A stretch of 64,000 nt of DNA. Origin: Centroberyx gerrardi (Eukaryota; Chordata; Actinopteri; Beryciformes; Berycidae). Shown in pieces: positions 48,141-60,610 of the stretch. The DNA lies in NCBI RefSeq assembly GCF_048128805.1, contig NC_136004.1:17726685-17790684 (forward strand), written 5' to 3'. The notes beneath the pieces were generated by a model. That model saw nothing but the letters and a program-made list of their open reading frames with translations. It was not told the origin of the DNA and ran no database searches. The translations under genes were made by a program, and so were the position numbers. Position 1 is the stretch's first letter; the number at the start of each line of letters is the position of its first letter.

Positions 48141-48406
48141 GGTGTCTGGGTGTGTGTGCATATGGAATTTAATAGCCATTGAATGTGTATGTGGTTGTTT
48201 CTTAGTTTCTGTATTACTTACTAAATTCGTTGAAAACTTGAGGTCAGCATTTCACTGAGTCACAGCAATTCCAGGTTAAAGAAGTTTTGAAATCTTACAG
48301 TTTGTGTAATACACACACTGTAAATTACCGTAACTGATATCTAGTCATACATTAATCACCATGCAACGAGGCAACAGTCTTGTTTCTACTGCTTAAAAGT
48401 ACTTCT

Positions 48407-48421
48407 TCACCAGGTGGCAGT
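48407..48421 (+). promoter_or_regulatory. CTCF-like motif
   Basis: TCACCAGGTGGCAGT on the plus strand matches the CTCF core (CCACNAGGTGGCAG) at all but the first base. Orientation is opposite to the sites at 10829 and 32056. Confidence 0.4.
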
Positions 48422-50867
48422 ATGAATCTGTATTCCAACTGGAGGGACGATACCCAACCCATTTCCTTCCTGTTCTTGGCTATCTTCTGTGTGTGCTGAT
48501 TCAACTCAACACACAGTTACAATGAAGCCAACAGTGACACAGAATGTTTTGAGAACACCGACTGAAGCACGGTTTGGATTTCAGGTGCATTGTAACATCA
48601 TGCATTTTATAGATAAAGGACCATACAGGGTTGTTCCCACACTCACATTAAAACTCAGATCCTGGTAGTAATGTAGAGTTGTCCCATTAAACGGATATGG
48701 AGCAGACAAGTGTTTTCCTAGGACTTTGCTGAAAAGGGGAGACAGAATGTTCCAGAGGGAGTAAAGCTCTACAGAAAAGAGAATTTGAGTTGACGTTTGG
48801 ATAGACGAACCGCTGATCCAGACCATTGTGGGAGATTAATTCATTGTTTTCATAAATGCATGAAAATATGCAAACTTGGATCTAAGTCTACACACTGTTA
48901 TGCAAAGCCGTATCAAGGAGGAGCGGTCTCTGTGATGCTATTGGTGGAACAGGGCCACTCCCCTCTGGATTCACAGCCCCTTTCTCAAAACTGACTCTTC
49001 ATTCCTCACTCAGCATGTGACTGATGTTATGAGAAGGGAGACGAGGAGCGCTACCCACATTCCCATGTCACCTCCTCTGCTGCTCACCAGAATATATCCT
49101 GTTTCCCCATTTCCCAATTGGCTGAAAATTACCCAATCAGCAGTCACACCTTCATTCCCCCGTCTGTGTATTTTCACATGCTATATTACATAACAAGCCT
49201 CGAGGGCTTGAATGTATGGTATTTAGCGTCATCTAACCCATGGAAACGTTTAATTCAAATCTTTGTGATGTGTAAAAAGATGCAAACCATTGAAGATGTT
49301 TAACAGGCAGACTGGCATTTATGAACTCAGATATTGCATCATATCATATTCCTATTCCTATCAGATTCCTATTTATTTGAGTAGCCATGGTCTTGCCATT
49401 TTCACATGGTCATGCTAATATATAATTTAAGAAATGAAGACTTGGGAGCTAATCATCTGGATCAACTCCTCTAACACTTCCACCTCACATTCTCTTCTTT
49501 ATTAGACCATTTCTGCATGTTTTCTTCAGTTGGTTTATTCCTAAACATTCACAAAAAACACAAAACAAATGAAGCAATCTCAAAGCCAGGTGTTACGTAA
49601 AATAAATTCAAGTTGAGACAACACACATCCGCCTGGCAGAATTACATATAAAAACCACATCATAATTGTAAGCTGTAATTTTCGTCTCTCCGCAGTCTCA
49701 TGAGCTGTGGAAAATACGACCGCACAACTGTCTTGACTTGTTTGTCCGGACTTAGATTGGTGTGAAAATGACTCCAGCAAAGGTACAAGCGTAATCAGAT
49801 GAACCTTTGTAACCTTTATCAACATGGGATCTGACAAGGTCATGGTTCAATATACTCAAATCACATGACACATATTCAGACACTCATGATCTCAAAAGTT
49901 ATGCACTGTGCATAAAACACATGAGGATGGTTCATACTGCCTTACTCATTGTAATATAAGGTGGTTAACTGCAAAAAAACAGTTAAACAGAACAAATAAA
50001 CCAATGCATATAAGTGTAAAAGCTGCCTTGAAATAAACTAATAACACTAAAACATTGTGGGCTTCCTTCCATTCAGTAAAGTACTGAAGAGAAAGATGAC
50101 ACAAGAATCTACCAAGCTGAAGGTTTTCACTTTCCAAATGCCTTAATATACTGAACCTAATGGCCTTCACTATTCTCACAGTAGAATCAGTTAATATTAA
50201 CTCTTAATATTAATACTAAGCACACCAACATTCAATATGCATTGTTCAATTTAAGTTTTAAAACAGTTCATCAGGTTTGGCACTTAATAATGTGTAAATA
50301 GCATTGAAGAAGCTGAAGTGTGGTGTAATGCTGAAGAAGCAATGGTTGATTTTGATCGCTTCCCTACAAACGTACAGTAGAGAAACAGGAATAGCCCTAC
50401 AAATATTGCATCATACTGTCACCCAAACCTCACACCCCTTTAACCTGAACCAAACAGCTGACCTGCTGCCCTTCTCACTGTGACAAGCTTCGAAACTCCA
50501 TTTCTGGTTTGCATTAGCTGTGAGGAAATTAAAGGCTGCAGCACCACAAGGTATTATCTTTTAGTCCACAACAATCTTTCACATGTTCTTGGTCTCAACA
50601 TCATATTCTCCTTTGGTATCTATAGCACCTTGTTTGGTCTGCAAGGCGAGCGCAGGCGGCGCTCTCTGAGCTCTTTGTTGTGGGGAGGATGAACCGTTAT
50701 AACAATGATCCGTCTGTCTGCTCTTCCTTATTATGGGGGAACACAGTTATTCTACTTTAAGTGACACAAGAAAGCAGCTTTAAACATCAGTAATCCAAAA
50801 GACTGCAACAGCACAGTACTTGTATTGTTCGACAGGTGGTTGTCACCAGGCTTAATCAGTGGATCAT

Positions 50868-50950
50868 TCAATTCAATTCATATTCAAATTCAAAAATCAG
50901 CTTTACTGACACAAATTAAATCGAAACGAGTTTTGCCAAAGCATATTGTG
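50868..50950. repeat. Dispersed repeat end (ATTCAAATTCAAA ... TTTGCCAAAGCAT)
   Basis: Same head and tail motifs as the repeat next to the CT tract at 33603-33665. Common fish repeat end; family not named. Confidence 0.5.
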
Positions 50951-51320
50951 ATATCACATCAAAAATAAATACGTTAAAACATTTACAGTGTTCCTAACAG
51001 TAATGAAGGCAGTAGCTACAATAGATGCTTAATAAAACAGTCAATGCACTATGTTCAGTAAACATAAGACATAAATGACAAGTCATAGTTAAAGATATGT
51101 TATGAATAGTGTAGTAGTTCAATATTGTTTCTGAGCTCATAACTAGATGAGATGAATTTGGCAGCAACTAGCGATGTTTGCTCCTCCTCTCCAAGCCATA
51201 ACCGCCATAACTTCTCCTTTTACACAATGTGAAGACTATGAAATGCTACGATGTTATGAAGGAATGAAAAGAAATCCAGCTACTCTTGGGGAACAATGTG
51301 ACAGAGCTTTAATATTAGAA

Positions 51321-51355
51321 CCTGACACGTTTCAGCTGCAGCAGCCTTCGTCAGG
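51321..51355. repeat. Common fish repeat core with dyad symmetry
   Basis: CCTGACACGTTTCAGCTGCA followed by GCAGCCTTCGTCAGG. I recall strings of the type GACGAAGGCTGCAGCAGCCG with AAACG as a dispersed teleost repeat. The ends CCTGAC/GTCAGG are inverted. Confidence 0.5.
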
Positions 51356-52990
51356 GCTTCGTCAAAGCTACGATGCTGCTGTAGTGAATGAGTAGATGGT
51401 CTTGCCCATTCAAGGCTGTGGACGTGTAACCCAAGTGCAACCCCCCACCATTCAGAGTTAAATATAGAAGTTTGAGCAAGCCAACTTGGTTGTGAAAAAA
51501 ATGGACAGCTGCTGGACTTGAAGAGCATAATTTAATGATGTTACTTGAGCATGAACGCTATTCATGGCCTGTATCTGATACACTGTAACTGCAGTGATGT
51601 ACTTAGTTTGTAAAATTTGCCTTGCCAGCTTTTCAAGACAAGGAGTATTTCCAAACATTATGAGGTCATAAAATGCCACAGCTATTTAATCGCAGTGCCA
51701 CTGGGCAGGCACTAGTGTTAACACATGAAGAGGTTCATGAATCTGAGCTGAGGGTGCTGGGAAAATATTTCTAAGAGGTAGCTCCTGTGTTTTTTGTTGC
51801 TGTTTCCATATGGTATAACAATTTTGCAGTTCTGAAAAATGTGATATTGTTTGGACCGTGCAAGTTCAATGAACCCTGATCCTCTGAGGCCAAGTGCCAT
51901 CTGGATATATCCACAAAGGGCAAGGGTTAGTAAGAGTGAGAGTGGGGTCCTGCAGGGATGGATGGTGCCTGAGGTGCAAACACTTTGCCATCCACTCCAT
52001 CCCATAGACAGATGTTACATCTTCGTAAGTTTATGAGATTCCTGATAGGCAACTGTGGCTCAAAGTAAGCACATGACAAAACTAAATAATGGCAGAAACC
52101 GCTTTAAAAGACCAGACCTTACTCAGCATTACTAAGTAAAGACAAAAGGACACTTCATTCCACATAATGAACAGAAACAAAGTTGACTAGACACATGTTA
52201 TTCAATCTTGACTGTTGCCATGCCAAGCAAAAGCGTGTTAAAATGCAAGGTCTCTTCTAGTAACACTGAAACTCAGTCTACATGCATATGATGCAGGGAT
52301 TGAGCGGATCACAAATTCCATTCATTAATTTACAAAGCAGGCAAGATTTATGTGGAGAAGTAACAAACAGTCGCCCAATTATGGGGAGGCAGCTCATAGG
52401 ATTACCAGTTCAGCACAGAGAAGGCTCCAGAGATCTCTCGCTAAAACAAGATTTGGCTGTGAGTCTAAAATGTCTGAATGAGTTTCATTCAGTCTGAAAT
52501 AAACATATACAACAGGTGAGCAACTTGTACTTGTATTGGTCAAGAGGTATTAGTATAGCACAATGTTTCATAAAAAAGAATAAATAAATAAAAGAAGAAA
52601 TTCCTTCTGAGAGGACTAATTTAATGAAATATCTTGATAACTTTATAGGTCAACATTGGCTCATTTGTGCTGATTTGGAAACAAATCCAAAACACTGCAA
52701 TGACATTATCATGCAGTGTTACATTCAGTTTAATATTTCCTTTTGTCTGTATACTAAAAACAAAGAAGGGAAACAAATGATGATAATGACATAATAAAGT
52801 GAAAGGCTCTATTTTTCTTTCTTTACCCTATAGTGTGTATCTTTTTACTCAAAAGTACACACACCTTCTATTTATCTATGTGGATCATGTTTGGGATGCC
52901 TTAGAGGTGTTGTATGGATGTTAACAGCCATAGGCATGTCTACACATTTTACTAAGAATAGTCTGCACCATTGAGGAGTTCAGTTATGCA

Positions 52991-53825
52991 CAGTGCTTAA
53001 TTTGTGCCGGATCCTGCTGGAACAGGATCCGGCATTTCGCGGTTTTGGACTACCTGCATTCCGGTGTTACACCGAATTTGGTGACCCATCAGATTCTGTG
53101 ACCTGCCCTGATATTCTTACCCTAACGCCAACCATCTCACTCCTCATGCCTAAACCTAACCAACCTAACCAACACTGCAGGTCACGCAGGAAATAATTGG
53201 TAATAACATGAGAACTGGTTGACGTGAAGGGCTGTAAGCCCCACATTAATGTGGGCATTTCAAAACTAGCGCGGTCCAGCTGAGTGTCGCATTTAGGCCG
53301 ACTTCTAGCTGCACCACGACACGTTTTATTGCATTATTCGCTGACATTGTTTCCTACATTCAAAATCGATAACCTATGAAAGTATTTGTATTGAATATTG
53401 ATGCGTAACTACTCGAACCAGAATTTCTCTGGTAAATGGTTGAAGCCATTGCAGTTTCCTTTATGTATGATTAGGATGTCTCATAGTAGCCTATGTGGGC
53501 ATTTTTATGTTGTGCACAGTGCAGTTATATCTTTAGTCTACTACTTGAAGGTCAGGTTTGTAAAAATGAGCATTATGTAGCCTATGCAATAATCAAATAT
53601 TGTTATAGGTCCCCAGTATTCGGAGCTCTAAGGTCATATAGTCGGTCATTTAGTAATGTTTATGCTGTTAGGTCTACAGTAAGCTATATGGCTGTACTGA
53701 GCACCACCGTGCCTCCAATGCGCAATTGTCTTGATATGTTCCGGAACCTTTTCCCTCCACACCGACTCGCGGGAACACCGACCCCTTGGTGTTCCGGGAC
53801 CTCATCATTTACAAATTAAGCACTG
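52991..53825. mobile_element. Non-autonomous DNA transposon (hAT-like ends)
   Basis: CAGTGCTTAATTTGT at 52991-53005 is mirrored exactly by ACAAATTAAGCACTG at 53811-53825, giving 15-bp terminal inverted repeats that start CAG as in hAT elements. An internal hairpin (GCCGGATCCTG, loop CTGGAA, CAGGATCCGGC) sits just inside the left end. No transposase. Flanking 8-bp target duplication is not clear. Confidence 0.65.
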
Positions 53826-54232
53826 GGGCCAGTTGCATAAAGCTAGTTTAAGACTAGTCTAAGCCTTAGACTGGTCTTAGATTCTCAGGTTGGACTAGGC
53901 TAATTAAGACTGTCTGTTACTTAAATATTACGACTGACTTATTTTGAGGTAGGAAAGATAGCCACCTTCCCCCTGGCTAATCTTGAGTTAAGAATTTTGT
54001 TGTTATGGCAACGAGTCGGCCTAACTGTGAGTGGGAAGTTTAAATACTGAAGCTGTTTCATAAAAGACGGCAAATCTCTGTTTTTTGGAAAGACCTGAAG
54101 AAGAGAATGAGACAGAAACAACACATTAGATCTACAACAATCAAGAAGTGGGTAAATATAAGTGTCGATAGCAAGTTTGACTTAATGTCACATTTAAGTC
54201 TAAGACTAGGTCTATCTTTATGCAACTGGCCC
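53826..54232. mobile_element. Harbinger-like MITE with CTG target duplication
   Basis: GGGCCAGTTGCATAAAG at 53826 is mirrored by CTTTATGCAACTGGCCC ending at 54232. The trinucleotide CTG precedes the left end and follows the right end, matching the CWG three-base duplication of PIF/Harbinger. Further inverted similarity (TAGTCTTAGACTT) lies inside. Length 407 bp. It appears to have inserted into the very end of the neighbouring hAT-like element. Confidence 0.65.
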
Positions 54233-55734
54233 CTGATTGCATTTGCCTTCGTTATTGCTGAGTTGGACGTTAGTTTGATCTTTCTCATCTTTTAATGACT
54301 AAAATGCAAGCCGAGCTCTGTTAAGCTCAAGTGTTTGTGTTGAAGCTGCCCTTTGTGAAGTTTTATTGGTTTATTTTTACAGTTAATACAAAGTATCTTG
54401 CTTCAAACTGGAAGTGTTGGCATTGGAAACTCAGTGTTCCACTCAGTGTCCAGGGGAGACTGAGTTTGGATCCTCAAGGCCTCCTGAGACCTTGTGACCT
54501 TGTTGATAAGGATGAGGAAAGGAATAAAGCCGCCTACAGAAGAAGATAGACAGTCTTGCAAAGAGTACACTTGCAGAGGAAATGGAACGTAGAAAGAGTG
54601 ACTTTATTTATTTATTTTACTTTTGTTTGTTACAACTATTAGCCAACTTGAAGTCAGTCCAGTCAGACAACTCAGTGGCACATCGCCAGAGCCAGATGAT
54701 GCGTAAACTCTCTCATGAGCTCCCCTACTACTGTCACTTACCTAACAGGGCAGATGAATGAAGCTGACCCACTTGCTCCTCACCATTTGCTGTGCTGCTG
54801 CTTCTTTTTGGCTGAGCCAGCCAAAAAAGGGTTAGTTCATCTCCAAGTTGAACAAACTGAACAAGTTAAGTGTAGCTAGTAGCCTTTCCAGTTTCCATTA
54901 CACCTCCACCAGAGGAGCCATGCCTACAGGCAGCTATGCAAACTGTATTTGTTTTAAGTATTAAGTGTGACATAATGTAGGCGGATGATAAAGTTCCTAC
55001 AAATATAAGTAGACAATGTTTATTTTACTAATATGGCTCTTACGTAATCAATAATTAGCATAAACTTTCTATGTTTTTGTTTAGGGTCACAACTGCTAAG
55101 AAGGGCCACATAATGCAATTATTATGTTATTAATAGTGGGAGTGATTTGGTGGTTATGGTGGACCACAAATGCAATCTTGTTTGGGGCCATCAAAAGCCT
55201 GGGGCTAGCTATAGCTCACACTAGCCATTACTAGCACTGAGTTTGCAAACAAATAAGTCAGAATATATATAGATTTATGATTATCTGTATAACATTAATG
55301 CTGTACAACAATAACGGCATAAATGTTTGTTCCTTTCATCCAGGGAGGAGCTTTCTGATGGTTGGAGTTACCCAGTGGGGTCGTCCTATCACAGATGCTT
55401 CAATGAATTAGGGCCCATGATGCCTCCAGATGGCTCAACAGTAAGATGTGGCGTCCCAGACCCACACCTGCTCTCAACACCGCTCAGAATTACTCTCATA
55501 CGACCCTCTATCTGCTCTTGGGCTTACACCTCGTTCATAATGTTATACCCAATCAATTGGTCTCAACAACAAAAGGCTAATGCTGGTTTGAAATGGCCAG
55601 CGCAGCAATAAGAAAACGTAATTATGTAACAGTCACAGCAAGAGCTGAGAACGGGGCATAACTACACACTTCTGCTACTACAGCTATGCCATCCTATGAT
55701 ACACTGTGTAGCTGGACATAGACAGATATCCATG

Positions 55735-56160
55735 TTTGGACCCAAATGGTGTCCCTTCTTTTCAGGAGAGCCACTTGCTTCAGAAGCTTTGTGGCCTGCT
55801 GTAATCTATAACCACAAATCTCTAACTCCCTGAGTAAACTAGTTGTGGATGTAGCTGCAAATTCATGGCACCCGACTTCCTCACTGTTCAGTCTTGGCTG
55901 CTAGCTCAGTGTATCTAAGCTTCTTGCTTTCATATGCTGCATTTATCACGTTTTCCCAGTGCACAGTGAGTGCAGTAAAGTAAGCAGTTTGCTGAGTGTT
56001 GGACCACAATATTAGGTCAGGTCTTCTGTTGGTGCTGACCATCTCTGGCACGACAGTAATTTGCTGACTAATGTCTGCTTGCGTATCCCAATATTCCCCA
56101 AACTGCTCCAAGTTTTGCCTATTCAGTAATAATTCTTCCTTATGTTTTCACTTTAAATTG
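55735..56160 (-). mobile_element. LINE 3' ORF fragment with restriction-like endonuclease segment, degraded
   Basis: The minus strand reads RRPDLILWSNTQQTAYFTAL then ENVINAAYESKKLRYTELAA, and after a frameshift EVGCHEFAATSTTSLLRELE. This is the PD...ELT...KxxY endonuclease-like C-terminal domain found in many fish LINEs with a restriction-like nuclease; the expected ELTVPWE reads ALTVHWE. Frameshifts make it inactive. Family name not certain. Confidence 0.65.
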
Positions 56161-56378
56161 ATGATCTGCAAGATTCTTGTTTTTCCTGATTTTGGCAGCA
56201 CCCTTGTTGATAAGCCATTGCTTAAGTGTTTTGCACTGACCCATGTAACACTAAAGACACTCAATGTTGACTTCAATGAACATACAATATGTCACTTCCT
56301 GTTCAGCAGAGGGTTTTTCCCAGGAACGAGGAACCCGCTCAATGGAGTTTAGAACAGCAAATATATCTTTCATGAACT

Positions 56379-56455
56379 GGGTATAGGTTGAATCACTATT
56401 GCATGGTATCAATCGACAATAGAGAGTAGAAAAATTGACATTTATATATATGAAA
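56379..56455. repeat. Dispersed repeat, copy sharing homology with 22659-22735
   Basis: GGTATAGGTTGAATCACTAT, TGGTATCAATC and AGAGAGTAG are shared in order with the copy at 22.7 kb. Confidence 0.7.
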
Positions 56456-58849
56456 AAGTTGCAGATTATTACTAACAGAGTTGTCATGACCAAGAGCCCT
56501 GCTGGTTTTGATTCAAGCCATCTAATCAGGGACTGAGTTACACCTGGGATGCAAGGTGAATGCAATTAACTGCAATTAACTAGCTGGTAGGATAGAACAC
56601 CAACAGTACTCTTTGTCCTGAGGACTCAGGATTGAAAACCACTGCTTCAAAATACAAAGCCAACTTGATGCATAATCCTCCATCTATTCTAACACTAAGT
56701 AGTAATTTCTGCTGGCAGGGACCTCAACATTTGGCTATGGTTTGGTTATGCTGCCAAGTGTATCATCATTGAGCAGCCTAGGTCCTAGGATATATGATAT
56801 GCCTGAGTGTTGCAGTGTGTGAAAACAAAGGACATGTGGATTGTTCACCTGGCCACTGGTTGTCGGGTAATGGCAGCACATCATTAGATAGGTTTCTCCA
56901 ATAATTAATCCAATCCACCTCCATATTCCAAAGTTTCTTCAAACCAAGCTGCCCTGTCCCTGAGTAGTTTGAGAAACTGCTTTGTCACTCTTTGCCACTT
57001 GCTCCACTACCAGCATCCTCATTTGTATTCTTGCTTTATTCCATGCAGGTTTGTTTGCGCCAAGACCAGGGCTTCAAAATCCTACTGCGCTTATCTTACA
57101 ATATCCCTTTGTTTAAGTGCCAATTGTGCTCGCTGAACTGCTTTTAGTTATAAGAGTATAGGCACTATTCTTCTTACTGTTGTGTCTTTGGACTCTGTTA
57201 TCAACGCCATGTTTACTTTCACACATTGGAATTCCTGTTAGCCTAAATAGAGGTAAGTCATGAACCTTTTCCCAGTCGGTGTTACACTATCAAGGCATCA
57301 AGTACCCCAAGTCATTTCCTGAAGTATGCGTTATTCATTCTAGCTTTTCTACCTTTATTATGGGTATCTCATACACCGTCAATGGCCACATGAACAAGGA
57401 CTTCAGCCAGAATAGTAAACATTTACACTTACAAAATGTTTGGGGCCTCGAACTTGAATGGTTGAAAAGATAGGCTTGAACAAACACAAAATGTTCCAAA
57501 ATTAAGGAAGTAATCGGAGCAAAATTGCATATTGCCAATAAAAAATATTTATAGGTTAAACAAAACTTTGACCAAATCTTTGGAATGTATGCACTCCACT
57601 TAATTTGGTAGTACAGTAATTTTTTTTACCTTTAGTGTGTCCGTTGGGTACGGTAAATAATGAACTGCATACAAACTACTAATTTAGCTAGTCAAGAGCA
57701 CATATTTTCTAGGGATCATCAAAGGTTAGAAATTGATGGTTATTGATCAATGATTTCAATGTTACTTGGGTTAGGGGTTTGGGTTAGTCCAGTCTATTCT
57801 TTCACAGCAGTGAGGGCTACTTGGCATTTTCCATGCAGTTTAGATCAAACAGCTCGGAATCGATGAATGCTGTCAGTTTCTAAGAACAAAATAAATTTCA
57901 GGGGGGTAAAAAAACATTAGAGGGGACCTGAGGCCTCCCTAAAAAGGGCCTGAGGTCACCAAAGCTGTCAATTATTTACTTTTAATTATCCAGGTGACTC
58001 CAGCTGAGATCTAGGATCTTGTTTACAAGGAGGGACCGGCCAACACAACAGCAGCACATTTAGACAGAAAAACAAACACATCATAATAACATCCAAGTGA
58101 CAGCGAGGTAGAAGAAACAGTGGCAGTCCCAAAGCAGTTAATTTTTCTAGGACTAGGCTTAAACCGCGTCTGCGAAACCAGCTTCTTATGTTTTCTTGTC
58201 ATTGAAGCGTATATAAAGAGAGGAGTACATAAGCATGTTGGTACTCATTTGCCCTTAAATAACCCTGGACTCAGAAAACCAGTTATCTGGTTTCAGGAGG
58301 TGGAAAGCATGGTATGTTACTGAGCAAAAGCCAGCTACATGAGTTCTGATGGGATGAGATGAACTGGTATGTCAGGGTGATGATCCGTAAGATAGAGACA
58401 ACGGACATGGTCAACACTGGATTGCAAAATGGGAAACTATGGAAACATAATTGACAGGAGCAGGTGCATCCAAAAAACTTAATGATGGCTTGGACAATTA
58501 CTGACCAACAAAGCCTCAAATGTTGGTGTATCATTGCTTGTAAACCTACAAAGCGTGCGCTATCATTACAGGGAGTCAAGGGGGACCAACAGTGAGTTTA
58601 TTCACATTAGGATGGCACAAGTAACAAGGACATGGAGACATTAATGAATTTGAGGTGAGCTCAGACAAGCCAAATTCTAGATTCCACAACCAGAGGCAGA
58701 ATGTAAATAGCTGTTTGGAGTGGTTAGCATTACATCCTAATGTGACGTTTTGATACTAATCATTTGAGGCATTGCGTCCAGCATTTTATTTTACAGTGAA
58801 AATTCAGGACAATTAATGAGACAGCAAACACATTTGAAAGGAGTAGCCG

Positions 58850-58855
58850 TTTATT
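58850..58855 (-). terminator. mat2a: mat2a polyadenylation signal (AATAAA)
   Basis: AATAAA on the minus strand, about 250 bases beyond the sixth METTL16-type hairpin. Cleavage would fall near 58835. Confidence 0.7.
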
Positions 58856-59094
58856 ACAGAACATAAGGAAACTGTATCCAATCTCTAGACATGAAGCATA
58901 ATACAGTATAAGCTACTTGTTCCTCTCAAAGTTGGACGCATGTTGATAGGAGGGGAGAAAGTGGTGGGGGAAAGAGGAAATAGAAAAGGCACTCTTACAC
59001 TCACTGTAGCCAATGGGATGACGTCTGAGTGGTAAAAGGGAACAAAACCAAAACTTGAAACCCTATCAAACACCCAGGATGGCCATGTAAACAA

Positions 59095-59122
59095 GGCTGG
59101 TTTCTCTGTACAACACCAACCA
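59095..59122 (-). promoter_or_regulatory. mat2a: METTL16-type hairpin 6 of mat2a
   Basis: TACAGAGAA (59102-59110, minus) closed by GGTTGGT/ACCAGCC, seven pairs with one G-U. Confidence 0.8.
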
Positions 59123-59293
59123 AACGTTGCCATCCATTAATGAAGACAGGCGAGAGCCAGGAAAACTGTACCAGACATTTATGAGAATTTAAAAACTCAC
59201 CCACCCAAAAATAAAAATCTGTGGTCCAAAAAACAAAAAAAAGTTGTAAAATATTCACCATATTAGCCAGTGACAATTCCTTGTGGAGGCACA

Positions 59294-59321
59294 CCAAAGC
59301 TTTTCTGTACAACACTTTGGA
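59294..59321 (-). promoter_or_regulatory. mat2a: METTL16-type hairpin 5 of mat2a
   Basis: TACAGAAAA (59301-59309, minus) closed by CCAAAG/CTTTGG, six perfect pairs. Confidence 0.8.
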
Positions 59322-59414
59322 GCCACAAGTGAAACACTGAAAACTAATGATCATCAAGTCGAAGAATGCAGAAAGATTCAATAACTACGTTTGTTTAAAG
59401 CTGCCTTCTGAACC

Positions 59415-59441
59415 CTCAGCTTCTCTGTATCCACGCCGAGT
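59415..59441 (-). promoter_or_regulatory. mat2a: METTL16-type hairpin 4 of mat2a
   Basis: TACAGAGAA (59421-59429, minus) closed by CTCGGC/GCTGAG, six pairs with one G-U. Confidence 0.8.
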
Positions 59442-59543
59442 TTCAGAGAACAAATAAATAGTGTAAAGGTTTGATTTCTATTGTCAGCCAATGAGACCTT
59501 ACTTGTGGCAAAGAACATACTCCTTTAAGATAAGGATGGGAAC

Positions 59544-59568
59544 CAGGTTTCTCTGTAGCTACACCTGC
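59544..59568 (-). promoter_or_regulatory. mat2a: METTL16-type hairpin 3 of mat2a
   Basis: TACAGAGAA (59549-59557, minus) closed by CAGGT/ACCTG, five perfect pairs. Confidence 0.8.
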
Positions 59569-59742
59569 CATCAATATACTTAAGGAGTAACTGGGTCTTT
59601 AGTCATTTCAAGCCATAAAACAAGTGAAACTACATTAATAAAGGACTTGTTTAAAATTGAATTTCAAATGGAAGACAATCCAATTTTCCCTTCCAATCAA
59701 GTATAACCAACACCTCTCCAGACCAGAGCAGTGACATAGCAG

Positions 59743-59771
59743 CTTCTGACTTTTCTGTATTACGTCAGAAA
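59743..59771 (-). promoter_or_regulatory. mat2a: METTL16-type hairpin 2 of mat2a
   Basis: TACAGAAAA (59751-59759, minus) in a loop closed by TTCTGAC/GTCAGAA, seven perfect pairs. Confidence 0.8.
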
Positions 59772-60549
59772 ACAGCAAAGGTCTGTAGGGGCATCTGAGA
59801 CTTTCTGCTCATTTGAGAGCTTGACAATAATCAAGATTTGGCTTGCCCCTTTGCCTGCAATGCATAGCATTTTTTTATTCCATTTATTTTTTTTTAAAAC
59901 AGCAACAACCCTCAACTCTTAATCGTGCCAGTCTAGCATCCTCCACAAAGACATGGGAATAAATCTAACAAAAAGGATAAAAGAACAAGGGGTCAGGGAA
60001 TAATTGTACCAGACTGACAAAGGAGGAATGTTTAGAGAAAAGCTAACTAGTTAGGGAAGGTTTGAGTTCAGACAACACTGCATCTCTGAAATCATTATGA
60101 TTCTACTTGGACTTGCAAATTTTAGATGTCCCACAGATTCCTTTACTTCAGTAGCACCAGTAAATTAAGAGAGGTATCGCATATAGCCTAATATGCTACC
60201 ACCATGACACTGAATAGAAGACTGCAAATATTGATGGAGTGTGGAATGCCATAACAGAATAACTGAACCGCAGCTATGCAGGGTCTATCACAAGGAGACG
60301 TGAGGTAACCTCAACAAGTGGGAGAACATGAAGCACAGAGGTGCTAATTTCAGTTCAGTGTGATTTATGTAGAGCCCATTCTATTCTTTAAACATAAAAA
60401 TTTCTGAGTCATGTCTTCTAGGACCTAGTATGATACTGCCAACAGCAAAAAACAGGTTACAAGACAGAAAGAAGGAAGGTGAGTGAGGAAGGGATAGTCA
60501 GGAGTTAAATGATGCCATTATGAGAAAAGTTAAGTGCATTTCACCCCCG

Positions 60550-60590
60550 GGACCTTGGAGGCTTCTCTGTAGTATACACCAACAAGCCTG
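60550..60590 (-). promoter_or_regulatory. mat2a: METTL16-type hairpin 1 of mat2a
   Basis: TACAGAGAA at 60563-60571 on the minus strand, about 40 bases past the stop codon. CTTG before and CAAG after can pair, with a small internal loop. Hairpin 1 is the one linked in mammals to splicing of the last MAT2A intron when SAM is low. Confidence 0.8.
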
Positions 60591-60610
60591 GGGGGAAAAG
60601 CTTAACAGGT

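Larger units (their letters stand above)
48430..58830. other. Intergenic interval between the C2orf68 homologue and mat2a
   Basis: No intact gene found across 10 kb. It contains a dispersed repeat end at 50868-50950, a repeat at 51321-51355, nested DNA elements at 52991-54232, a LINE fragment at 55735-56160 and a dispersed repeat at 56379-56455. In human this interval between MAT2A and C2orf68 holds GGCX, VAMP8, VAMP5, RNF181 and TMEM150A; none of these was recognised here. Confidence 0.6.
58835..60610 (-). other. mat2a: mat2a 3' UTR
   Basis: About 1.78 kb from the stop codon to an AATAAA at 58850-58855 on the minus strand. It contains six UACAGARAA nonamers, each in a hairpin loop, spread along its length as in mammals. 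This fixes the extent of the UTR well. Confidence 0.85.

Noticed and set aside
54331-54549. 72-codon plus frame after the nested DNA elements
   Set aside because: No splice signals or family likeness.
55327-55611. 94-codon plus frame (REELSDGWSYPVGSSYHRC)
   Set aside because: I could not link it to any family; it adjoins LINE debris and is probably repeat-derived, but I could not show this.
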